Shown here: one piece after another, positions 5,787-11,756 of the stretch
How positions within the stretch are numbered: the first letter of the stretch is position 1
How the letters are laid out: every line of letters begins with the position of its first letter
Assembly (NCBI GenBank): GCA_958453935.1
Contig: CAUDZT010000066.1
Coordinates: 1-12,013, forward strand
Direction: 5' to 3'
Length of the DNA stretch: 12,013 bases
Source: an uncultured Collinsella sp.
GTDB lineage: Bacteria > Actinomycetota > Coriobacteriia > Coriobacteriales > Coriobacteriaceae
The notes under the pieces: generated by a model
Told to the model about the DNA's origin: nothing
Database searches by the model: none
What the model saw: only the letters and a program-made list of their open reading frames with translations
Program-made: the position numbers and the translations under genes

Positions 5787-6896
5787 GTGGCGGTAACAAT
5801 CAGGCAATGCAACAAGCCGACAAAAGAGCAGATAGCGGCTTCCGTGATCCTGACGGGCGCCTCGGCGTTGCGTATGATTCGAGCCGAGCGCCGGCAGATG
5901 GGCTACATCGGCTGGAAGGACCTTGAGCCCGATGAGGAGCGCCGCGTGCTGTGTACGTCATCGCCTTCGAGCGAGGATGTCTATCTTCCCGACTTGGTGC
6001 GAATTGGAGCCAAAGGCGGCGAGGTGCAAGAGGATCTGTGCTTGCTGGTGGGATCTGCGGCGCAGCGCCGCCGCATGCCTGGCGTGGGCTGGTCCGTGTG
6101 TTCCGGGTTGCCTGCCGGCTCGATTCTAGAGGTAGAACCGGGGGTGTACAGCCTATCTCCCGAGGCCCTTTGTGTTGCCGTCGCCCGCGAGGTCGGCTGT
6201 ATCCAGGCGTTTGCCCTGGCCCAGGAACTGTGTTCCAAGATTTCACTGAGCGATCGCGGGAAGTATCTGCCTCCCTACAGCTCACCCACCGTGAACAGGC
6301 TTGCAAAGGATAAGGATCAACCGCCAGATGTGGGCTACTTTGAAGTCGAGCCGGTGCTGACGCCCGATCGCCTGGCAGGCTACCTTGCGACATGCAAGGG
6401 GAATGTGGCCAAACAGCTGCTGCGCCTGTGTCCCTACCTGTCAGAAAACCTGCGCTCGCCCATGGAGTGCATCATGCTCGCTCTGTTTTCGCTTCCGTTT
6501 TCCTATGGCGGATTTGCCTGCGGTCCCTTTAAGACCGACTACAAGATCGAGTTCGATGACCGCGCGCAGGCAATCTCGGGGATGCCGCATGCAGTTTGCG
6601 ATGCGTATCAGGAAGCAGCCCGGTTTGACCTTGAATATAACGGTGAGCTGGGCCATTCCTCCCGGAAGGGACGTATCCATGATGAAAAACGCAACACGGG
6701 CTTGATTACTATGGGAATCGAGGTCGCGACGGTCAACAACGAAATGCTCTGCGACATGGAAGCGATGGAAGCGCTCGCATGGCGCATCCACCAGCGCATG
6801 GGTAAGCGATATCAGAATCGCGTAGAGGCTCGTCGAAAGAGGCAAGATGCTCTGCTGAATACGCTCCGAGCGTGCTTTGGGCTCAAGCCGGCGTAA
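5787..6896 (+). CDS. AbiEi-like protein with PD-(D/E)XK-type (DUF559/Vsr-like) C-terminal domain
   Basis: This is a 369-residue soluble protein with no membrane segment. Its plan matches a family I know mainly from Coriobacteriia. An N-terminal region contains the block GSILEVEPGVYSLSPEAL (111-128). SPMECIMLALFSLPFSYGG (224-242) follows, then a nuclease-like core with DLEYNG (281-286), His290, Arg293, Asp299 and Arg302. Glu227, Asp281 and Glu283 sit where the acidic residues of a PD-(D/E)XK fold are expected, but the usual Lys is Tyr284, so cleavage is uncertain. Relatives are often labelled AbiEi-like, after type IV toxin-antitoxin antitoxins, yet no AbiEii-type toxin gene is in this window. 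GTG 5787 follows AGGGGTG by 6 bases; a TTG 18 bases upstream overlaps comF. Codon choice is less GC-biased than in neighbours, and a MITE-like element follows, which suggests acquisition. Confidence 0.75.
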   Translation: MAVTIRQCNKPTKEQIAASVILTGASALRMIRAERRQMGYIGWKDLEPDEERRVLCTSSPSSEDVYLPDLVRIGAKGGEVQEDLCLLVGSAAQRRRMPGVGWSVCSGLPAGSILEVEPGVYSLSPEALCVAVAREVGCIQAFALAQELCSKISLSDRGKYLPPYSSPTVNRLAKDKDQPPDVGYFEVEPVLTPDRLAGYLATCKGNVAKQLLRLCPYLSENLRSPMECIMLALFSLPFSYGGFACGPFKTDYKIEFDDRAQAISGMPHAVCDAYQEAARFDLEYNGELGHSSRKGRIHDEKRNTGLITMGIEVATVNNEMLCDMEAMEALAWRIHQRMGKRYQNRVEARRKRQDALLNTLRACFGLKPA

Positions 6897-6926
6897 AACT
6901 ATGGCTTTATAGGGGGTCTGTTTATA

Positions 6927-7151
6927 TGCGCTGTGCAAAAACGGCAAATATGAGTACTGTTATTAAACTAGTGGCAGCAAAAACAAAGAAACTTGGGCCG
7001 AAAATCTGGATTCATTGAATAGATAATAAACGAATGTGGAATATCTTGGCGCCAAGCAGGCTGTGCGGAACTCAAAAAGGCTCGTGGGGCGGAAAAACGC
7101 TGCTACTAAATTTGTAGCAGTACTCATATTTGCCGTTTTTTGCACACGGCA
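6927..7151. mobile_element. MITE-like element with long terminal inverted repeats
   Basis: The left end (6932-6959) and the inverse of the right end (7118-7146) agree over 28 of 29 bases, differing only by one A in an A-run. Outward, similarity continues imperfectly to about 6927 and 7151, and inward for about 19 more bases at roughly 60-65%. The roughly 120-base core contains the palindrome CTTGGCGCCAAG (7045-7056) and no plausible gene. The right arm also forms a local hairpin (TGCTAC at 7101-7106 with GTAGCA at 7114-7119). Size, non-coding content and long inverted ends fit a miniature inverted-repeat element moved by a transposase elsewhere. I see no clear target-site duplication, so a dispersed repeat of another kind remains possible. 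Confidence 0.6.
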
Positions 7152-7166
7152 CCCTGAGACGGGTGC

Positions 7167-7195
7167 CCCGGAGCTCCCCGTAGGGGAGCTCCGGG
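7167..7195 (+). terminator. Strong GC-rich hairpin, possible terminator
   Basis: CCCGGAGCTCCCC (7167-7179) pairs with GGGGAGCTCCGGG (7183-7195) over 13 bp with the triloop GTA. A second stem, GGCACCC (7148-7154) with GGGTGCC (7161-7167), lies directly before it. The trailing bases are CTTCATG, a weak U-tract, so termination would be inefficient or the site is decayed. Its right arm resembles that of the good terminator at 8705-8738. It would end transcripts of the comF operon or of the element before it and insulate the promoter at 7268-7296. Confidence 0.45.
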
Positions 7196-7267
7196 CTTCA
7201 TGGGGGCACGAATGGTCTGCTCCGACCTGCAAAATCTGTGCTCACGGTGCGAATGACGTCCCTAACC

Positions 7268-7296
7268 TTAAACTTTAGCTTGAACTTAGCTATAAT
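7268..7296 (+). promoter_or_regulatory. Sigma-70-type promoter for the lipoprotein leader
   Basis: TTAAAC (7268-7273) and a perfect TATAAT (7291-7296) are separated by 17 bases. The expected start of transcription is near 7303, about 325 bases ahead of the lipoprotein start, which implies an unusually long leader or a separate RNA. An 11-base piece shared with the 1221-1270 repeat (ACGTCCCTAAC, 7256-7266) ends just upstream of the -35 box. Confidence 0.55.
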
Positions 7297-7302
7297 GCGC
7301 TA

Positions 7303-7627
7303 CGTTCCTGCCAGGCTGTGGTTGCGGACGGGCGAAATGTCCATCCTAGTCCAAGACAGACGCGGTCAAAGGGATCCACGTAAGCGACCGCGTGCGCGCG
7401 GCGCGATCATGGCGCGTCCTAGATGTAAGCCGCACCGTCCGTTCTACTTTCTTTGGGGCAATACCGCCTCGCGGGCGAGCGGGCCAGTCGTGAAGGTGGC
7501 TACGGCTTCCCGAGCAAACACCCCGGTGCGCAAGTGTGGGGTCAAATACCAGGTCAGCTGGTGGGAACAACCCGTTATTCCGCGCAACGCACGGATTGTA
7601 TACGACACAGAAGGCAGGGTAGTGGAC
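7303..7627 (+). promoter_or_regulatory. Long leader or non-coding RNA, class unknown
   Basis: Between the promoter and the lipoprotein gene lies a GC-rich stretch with several possible helices. CGGACGG (7325-7331) pairs with CCGTCCG (7435-7441) and closes a domain. Inside it ACGCGGTC (7360-7367) pairs with GACCGCGT (7386-7393). Further on, ACCCC (7520-7524) pairs with GGGGT (7538-7542). I do not recognise a known riboswitch, T-box, 6S, SRP, tmRNA or RNase P signature. A leader regulating the downstream gene, a separate small RNA, or unstructured sequence all remain possible; GC-rich DNA forms stems by chance. Confidence 0.3.
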
Positions 7628-8638
7628 ATGGTGAGGGGCAGCTTGATGCACGCGGCTCGGTTAGGTGCTGGGACCGCGGCGGTCATTGCCGTATTGGGCT
7701 TGAGCGGATGCGCGTTCAATCCACTGTCCACGTTCACGACACCCACGATTGACCAGATCGAGCGCGAGACCGTCACGCCGGCTGTGTCGGACGACGCCCT
7801 GGTCACTCCCGGTACCCTGACGGTTGCCCTCGATACCTCCGATGCTCCGCAGGCCATGCAGGGCGCCGATGGTAACCTCACGGGCTACGCGGTCGACGCT
7901 GCCCGCGCCCTTGCAAGCCGTATGGGCCTTAAAGTTGCCTTCGTCGATGCGTCTTCTGCCGATTCCGCGCTTGGCGACAAAAAGGCCGACATTTTCATTG
8001 GCGACATCAATTCTACGGATGATGACATCAGCACGCTTGGTACTTGCCTGTACGACGCTGCGGCAGTGTTCGGAAAGACGAGCGACGGCGAGTCGCTGAG
8101 CGTTTCCACCGAAACGCTTAACACCGCTACCCTGGGCGTTCAGACCTCCTCGGCCTCGCAGGAAGCGCTCGCCAAGCAGAGCATCACGGCCAACCAAAAG
8201 ACCTTCTCCAACGTCAATGAGTGCTTTGAGGCGCTCGAGTCCGGCGAGGTCGACTACGTGATTTGCGACTCCACGGCCGGCGGCTACCTTGCGCGCCTGA
8301 TAAGCCAGATCTCTTACGTCGGCGCGCTCGAGACGCCCTCGACGCTCGGCGTCGCGGGCCTCGCGGCCAACGACGAGCTATGCCGTGCCGTGAGCGATGC
8401 CCTCGACGGTATCACGGCCGATGGCACGCTCGAGGCGGTCCACTCCGTCTGGTACGGCACGATGCCCTATGACCTCACTACCAAGATGGTCTCGGGCGCT
8501 GACGTACAGCCGACCGACACCGGATCCAGCGAGTCCGCATCCTCCGATTCGAGCAGCGAGGGTGCATCCTCCGAGGATAAATCGTCCAGCCAGGAGGGCA
8601 CCATCACCGACGACAACATTAACAAGCTCAATAGCTAG
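7628..8638 (+). CDS. Extracellular solute-binding lipoprotein, family 3 (amino-acid type)
   Basis: The 336-residue product starts with a lipoprotein signal: basic N-terminus, hydrophobic stretch GTAAVIAVLGLSGC, and lipobox LSGC with Cys28 as the lipidation site. After a short spacer comes a family-3 periplasmic-binding fold that opens with GTLTVALDTSDAP and GYAVDAARALASRMGL, typical of amino-acid ABC transporter binding proteins, and ends near WYGTMPYDL. The last ~45 residues are a Ser/Glu/Asp-rich, probably flexible tail. No permease or ATPase gene lies nearby, so it is an orphan that may serve a distant transporter or act in sensing. ATG 7628 is preceded by AGGGT; ATG 7646, with GAGGGG 7 bases upstream, is an equally good alternative and would put the lipid Cys at residue 22. 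The ligand cannot be told from sequence. Confidence 0.85.
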   Translation: MVRGSLMHAARLGAGTAAVIAVLGLSGCAFNPLSTFTTPTIDQIERETVTPAVSDDALVTPGTLTVALDTSDAPQAMQGADGNLTGYAVDAARALASRMGLKVAFVDASSADSALGDKKADIFIGDINSTDDDISTLGTCLYDAAAVFGKTSDGESLSVSTETLNTATLGVQTSSASQEALAKQSITANQKTFSNVNECFEALESGEVDYVICDSTAGGYLARLISQISYVGALETPSTLGVAGLAANDELCRAVSDALDGITADGTLEAVHSVWYGTMPYDLTTKMVSGADVQPTDTGSSESASSDSSSEGASSEDKSSSQEGTITDDNINKLNS

Positions 8639-8704
8639 TTATTGCTAGGGGTGGCGTCTCCTATTCGCCAAGAGGGACTCCTCTTCACGGTTTCAACACG
8701 CATT

Positions 8705-8738
8705 GCCGGGCTCTCCCAACAGGGGAGCCCGGCTTTTT
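8705..8738 (+). terminator. Rho-independent terminator of the lipoprotein gene
   Basis: A 12-bp stem (8705-8716 with 8722-8733, one G-T pair) with loop CAACA is followed by TTTTT (8734-8738). It lies 66 bases after the lipoprotein stop and separates that gene from hpf. A smaller 5-6-bp hairpin with AAGAG and CTCTT lies between (8670-8685). Confidence 0.9.
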
Positions 8739-8955
8739 CGTTTCCATAAAACCAGCAGGTCAAAGCAAATTTTTGAGGCCAAATACATAGTCGTCGTCGC
8801 CTTCCCATAGCGCACTTTGCCACAGAAAAGTGCGAGACTTCGGCATGCGGTATCAAGCAATCGTTATTCGGGTCTTTAGGAATCCGCGTGATTAAATGCG
8901 CGGCAATGGGTACATAGCCAGTACAGTAAGTCCCCGAGGCAGATTGGAGCCACGT
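8739..8955 (+). promoter_or_regulatory. Upstream region of hpf with a small hairpin
   Basis: These 217 bases hold no gene. CGCACTTT (8812-8819) and AAAGTGCG (8828-8835) form an 8-bp stem with an 8-base loop. Candidate -10 boxes TACATA (8911-8916) and TACAGT (8922-8927) lie 29-45 bases before the hpf start, but neither has a convincing -35 hexamer at the usual distance. Hibernation-factor genes are often induced by stress or stationary phase, so the promoter may use an alternative sigma factor; that is inference. Confidence 0.35.
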
Positions 8956-9540
8956 ATGGATATCAAGGTTTCTGGACGCAAGACGACGGTAACCGATGCT
9001 CTGCGTGCGCATGTGGACGAGAAGATCGGCGAGGCGCTCAAGGTTTTCGATATCGAGCCCATGACAGTCGACGTCGTGCTTCGCTATGAGAAGAACCCCT
9101 CGAACCCCAACCCGGCAATCGTCGAGGTTACGGTTCGTGCCCGCGGCTCGGTGATTCGCGTTGCCGAGCACGGTGCAGATATGTACGCTGCCATCGACCT
9201 CTCCGCCGATAAGGTCACCCGCCAGCTGCGCAAGTTCAAGACCAAGGTCGTGGACAACCGCCAGGGCGGTGCCAGCGCCGCGGATGTCGCGCCGGTCGAG
9301 CGCGTCGAGGATCTGGCCGACCTGCTGCTGCCCGAGGAGGAGGACGACCTGCTCGTCCGCGAGAAGGTTATCGACGTCACCCCGATGACTGAGGAGCAGG
9401 CGCTGGTGCAGACCGATCTGCTGGGCCACGACTTCTACGTGTTCGAGAACGCGACGACCGGTCTCATCAATGTGGTGTATCACCGTAAGAATGGTGGATA
9501 TGGCATCATCAAGCCCCGCATCGAAACACTTGACGAGTAA
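8956..9540 (+). CDS. hpf: Long-form ribosome hibernation promoting factor
   Basis: The 194-residue protein has the two-domain build of long HPF. The N-terminal S30AE fold (about 1-100, starting MDIKVSGRKTTVTDALRAHV) binds the 30S decoding region. An acidic linker follows (about 101-132), then a C-terminal domain (about 135-189) with VREKVIDVTPMTEEQAL and the end block FYVFENATTGLINVVYHRK. The C-terminal domain pairs two ribosomes into inactive 100S particles when growth slows. Length and both domains match the form found in most Gram-positives. ATG 8956 was chosen because TTGGAG lies about 6 bases upstream and the protein begins exactly as the family does; the frame is open further upstream without homology. 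It is monocistronic, between terminators at 8705-8738 and 9570-9601. Confidence 0.95.
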   Translation: MDIKVSGRKTTVTDALRAHVDEKIGEALKVFDIEPMTVDVVLRYEKNPSNPNPAIVEVTVRARGSVIRVAEHGADMYAAIDLSADKVTRQLRKFKTKVVDNRQGGASAADVAPVERVEDLADLLLPEEEDDLLVREKVIDVTPMTEEQALVQTDLLGHDFYVFENATTGLINVVYHRKNGGYGIIKPRIETLDE

Positions 9541-9544
9541 AATA

Positions 9545-9566
9545 CGTTAACTTGCATGAGTTAACG
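9545..9566. repeat. 22-bp palindrome after hpf
   Basis: CGTTAACT (9545-9552) and AGTTAACG (9559-9566) form a perfect 8-bp inverted repeat around TGCATG. It lies 4 bases after the hpf stop and 3 bases before the terminator stem. It could stabilise the 3' end of the hpf mRNA or be an operator for the following gene. Function is unknown. Confidence 0.6.
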
Positions 9567-9569
9567 GTT

Positions 9570-9601
9570 GGCGGCCATCCCATGCGGGTGGCCGCCTTTT
9601 T
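9570..9601 (+). terminator. Rho-independent terminator of hpf
   Basis: GGCGGCCATCC (9570-9580) pairs with GGGTGGCCGCC (9586-9596), including one G-T pair, around loop CATGC. It is followed by TTTTT (9597-9601). The degV-family gene begins 18 bases later, so read-through may feed it, as I see no clear separate promoter. Confidence 0.92.
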
Positions 9602-9619
9602 ACGTAAGGAGTCGCTTTG

Positions 9620-10573
9620 ATGGACAAGGCCGCATCCGCCGGTCATTCGGACCGTTGCCGCATCGTCGTCGATACCTGCTGCGACTTTAGCCCCGAGGTC
9701 GCCGCGAACCTCGATGTCGATATCCTGGGTTTCCCCTTCATTATCGATGGCGAGGAGCGTACGGACGACATCTGGTCGAGCATCACGCCCAAGGAGTTCT
9801 ACGACCGCATGCGCGCCGGTGCCCGCGTGTCCACCTCTGCCGTGTCGCTCGGTCGCTATATCGAGTTCTTTACCGAGTGCGCCAAAGAGGGCACGCCTAC
9901 GGTCTACCTGTGCTTTACCTCGGCGCTGTCGTCGAGCTACAACTCCGCGTGCCAGGCGGCGGACGCCGTGCGCGCCGAGTATCCCGATTTTGAGCTGTAC
10001 GTGGTCGACAACGCCCTGCCCTGCGCGACCGGCGAGCTCTTGGCGCTCGAGGCCGTCCGTCAACGCTCGGCGGGACTCACCGCCAAGCAGCTGGTCGACT
10101 GGGCAAACGAGGCCAAGACCTACGTGCACGGCTACTTTACGCTCGAGAGCTTCGACGCGCTGGCTGCCGGCGGCCGCATTCCGCCCGCGGCGGCACAGCT
10201 CACGGCAAAGCTCGACGTCAAACCCGAGCTGTCCTACGACCTGGCCGGCTCGCTGTCGCTGATTGGCGTCAACCGCGGCCGCAAGAAGGCGCTCAAGTCC
10301 ATTCTCAAGTCGTTTCGCGAGAACTACGTGCCTGACCGTACCATGCCCATTGCCATCATGACGGCCGATGCCGAGAAAGACGGTGACTGGCTCGAAGCCG
10401 CCATCCGCAAGGAGGAGGGCTGCGCCGACGTCACGATTATTCGCAGCTCTGTGGGCCCCACCATCGGCTCGCACGTGGGTCCCGGCATGGTGGCCTGCGC
10501 GTTTTGGGGTAAGAACCGCGCCGACAAGGCGTCTCTTTCCGACCGCATCGCCCGCCGGGTGCGCGGCCAGTAG
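9620..10573 (+). CDS. DegV-family fatty-acid-binding protein (FakB-like)
   Basis: This 317-residue protein belongs to the DegV family, which binds a fatty acid. FakB members present exogenous fatty acids to the kinase FakA for acyl-phosphate formation and phospholipid synthesis. Conserved sites are visible: an N-terminal Rossmann-like start CRIVVDTCCDFSPE (13-26), STSAVS (71-76), SSSYNSA (104-110), GGRI (184-187) and the fatty-acid head-group block IGSHVGPGM (282-290). The N-terminus is about 10 residues longer than usual. ATG 9620 has TAAGGAG 8 bases upstream; a TTG directly before it is in frame but less likely. No fakA gene is in the window. Whether it is a true FakB and which acyl chain it prefers cannot be told from sequence. 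Confidence 0.93.
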   Translation: MDKAASAGHSDRCRIVVDTCCDFSPEVAANLDVDILGFPFIIDGEERTDDIWSSITPKEFYDRMRAGARVSTSAVSLGRYIEFFTECAKEGTPTVYLCFTSALSSSYNSACQAADAVRAEYPDFELYVVDNALPCATGELLALEAVRQRSAGLTAKQLVDWANEAKTYVHGYFTLESFDALAAGGRIPPAAAQLTAKLDVKPELSYDLAGSLSLIGVNRGRKKALKSILKSFRENYVPDRTMPIAIMTADAEKDGDWLEAAIRKEEGCADVTIIRSSVGPTIGSHVGPGMVACAFWGKNRADKASLSDRIARRVRGQ

Positions 10574-10671
10574 GCAAGTAACGCGGCCGTAATCGCCCTC
10601 AACTCACAGCCCAAACGCTGGCACCGAGTATTCAACCTGGTAATAACACCCAACCCAAAAGGAAAGGTTTC

Positions 10672-11751
10672 ATGGCAAACAAGCTCTCTGTCGCATTTAT
10701 CGGCACCGGAATCATGGGTGCCCCCATCGCCGGCCACATCCTGGACGCCGGCTATCCCGTCACGGTCAACAACCGCACCAAGTCCAAGGCCGCAGCGCTC
10801 GTTGAGCGCGGCGCCGTCTGGGCCGATACGCCGGCCGATGCCGCGGCGAACGCCGATGTCGTCTTTACCATGGTGGGCTATCCCTCCGAGGTCGAGGAGC
10901 TCTACCTGGCGGGCGACGGCCTGCTCGCGTGCACCAAGCCGGGCGCGGTCTTGATCGACCTCACCACGAGCTCGCCCGAGCTCGCCCGTGACATTGCCGA
11001 GGCCGCCCAGGTTTCTGGTCGCATGGCGTTTGACTGCCCCGTCACCGGCGGCGAGTCGGGCGCTATCGCCGGTACGCTCACGGCTATCGTGGGCGCTACC
11101 GAGAACGACATCGCGCCGGTCCGCGACATCCTTGCCACCTTTGCGGCCAACATCTGCTGCTTCGACGGCGCCGGCAAGGGCCAGGCTGCCAAGCTCGCCA
11201 ACCAGGTGTCGCTGGGCGCCTGCATGGTCGGCATGGCAGACGCCATGGCATTTGCCGAGCTGAGCGGCCTTGACCTGGAGAAGACCCGCCAGATGATTCT
11301 GGGCGGCACCGGCAAGTCCGGCGCCATGGAGAGCCTGGCCCCCAAGGCGCTCGACGGCGACTACAAGCCCGGCTTTATGGTCGAGCATTTCATTAAGGAC
11401 CTGCGCTTGGCGCTCGCCTATGCCGACGACCGCGAGCTTGCGCTGCCCGGCGCCGACGTGGCCTTTACGCTCTACGACATGCTCGACGCCATCGGTGGCG
11501 CCAAGCTGGGCACCCAGGCCATCACGGTTCTCTACAAGGAGGAGGCCGACGCCATCGCCGCCGGTCTGGACTGGTCGCAGTATCGTCCCGAGGAGCATGG
11601 CGCTCACGAGGAAGGCTGCGGTTGCGGCGAGCACGGCGACGACCATGAGTGCGGTTGCGGTCACCATCACGGCGAGGACCACGAGTGCTGCGGCGGCCAC
11701 GGCCATGACGACGGCCACGAGTGCTGCTGCGGCCACCATCACGGGGAGTAG
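10672..11751 (+). CDS. Beta-hydroxyacid dehydrogenase (3-hydroxyisobutyrate dehydrogenase family) with His/Cys-rich tail
   Basis: Residues 1-300 form a normal NAD(P)-dependent beta-hydroxyacid dehydrogenase. The Rossmann motif is GTGIMGAP (11-18). DCPVTGGESGA (121-131) is the substrate-binding block, Lys174 in GKGQAAKLANQ (168-178) is the expected catalytic residue, and HFIKDLRLAL (239-248) is the usual C-terminal block. Such enzymes oxidise 3-hydroxyisobutyrate, tartronate semialdehyde or related acids, or reduce succinic semialdehyde; substrate is not predictable here. Family members end near residue 295, but this one adds about 54 residues. From 309 to 359 I count 14 His and 9 Cys, in units such as HECGCGHHHGE and HECCCGHHHGE. 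This composition resembles metal-binding tails of SlyD or HypB-type proteins. The start has AAAGGAAAGG upstream. Confidence 0.92.
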   Translation: MANKLSVAFIGTGIMGAPIAGHILDAGYPVTVNNRTKSKAAALVERGAVWADTPADAAANADVVFTMVGYPSEVEELYLAGDGLLACTKPGAVLIDLTTSSPELARDIAEAAQVSGRMAFDCPVTGGESGAIAGTLTAIVGATENDIAPVRDILATFAANICCFDGAGKGQAAKLANQVSLGACMVGMADAMAFAELSGLDLEKTRQMILGGTGKSGAMESLAPKALDGDYKPGFMVEHFIKDLRLALAYADDRELALPGADVAFTLYDMLDAIGGAKLGTQAITVLYKEEADAIAAGLDWSQYRPEEHGAHEEGCGCGEHGDDHECGCGHHHGEDHECCGGHGHDDGHECCCGHHHGE

Positions 11752-11756
11752 CGCCC

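Larger units (their letters stand above)
6897..7627. other. 731-bp region without a convincing gene
   Basis: No open frame here has both a ribosome-binding site and a recognisable product. From left to right it holds a MITE-like inverted-repeat element (about 6927-7151), two adjacent hairpins (7148-7167 and 7167-7195), a sigma-70-like promoter (7268-7296) and a GC-rich transcribed leader of about 320 bases ahead of the lipoprotein gene. The plus-strand frame of the lipoprotein stays open back to about 7238. From 7410 to 7627 that frame has about 65% GC at third positions by my count, lower than the strongly GC3-biased neighbouring genes, so I do not treat it as coding. Confidence 0.6.

Noticed and set aside
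6950..7278. Short open frames inside and next to the inverted-repeat element
   Set aside because: They lack ribosome-binding sites, overlap the terminal repeats, and give similar peptides from both inverted ends, as expected of duplicated non-coding DNA.
7325..7441. Possible ribosomal-protein L10 leader
   Set aside because: Short pieces recalled that leader, but no rplJ-rplL genes follow and the key conserved core could not be aligned convincingly.
10618..10646. Promoter for the dehydrogenase gene (CTGGCA, 17 bases, TAATAA)
   Set aside because: The -10 matches only half of the consensus, so the signal is too weak to list; the gene may be read from the DegV-family gene upstream, since no terminator is visible between them.
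10324..11742. A 472-codon minus-strand open frame opposite the DegV-family and dehydrogenase genes
   Set aside because: It spans two well-supported genes and the gap between them and has no recognisable domain, so it is an antisense shadow of codon bias.
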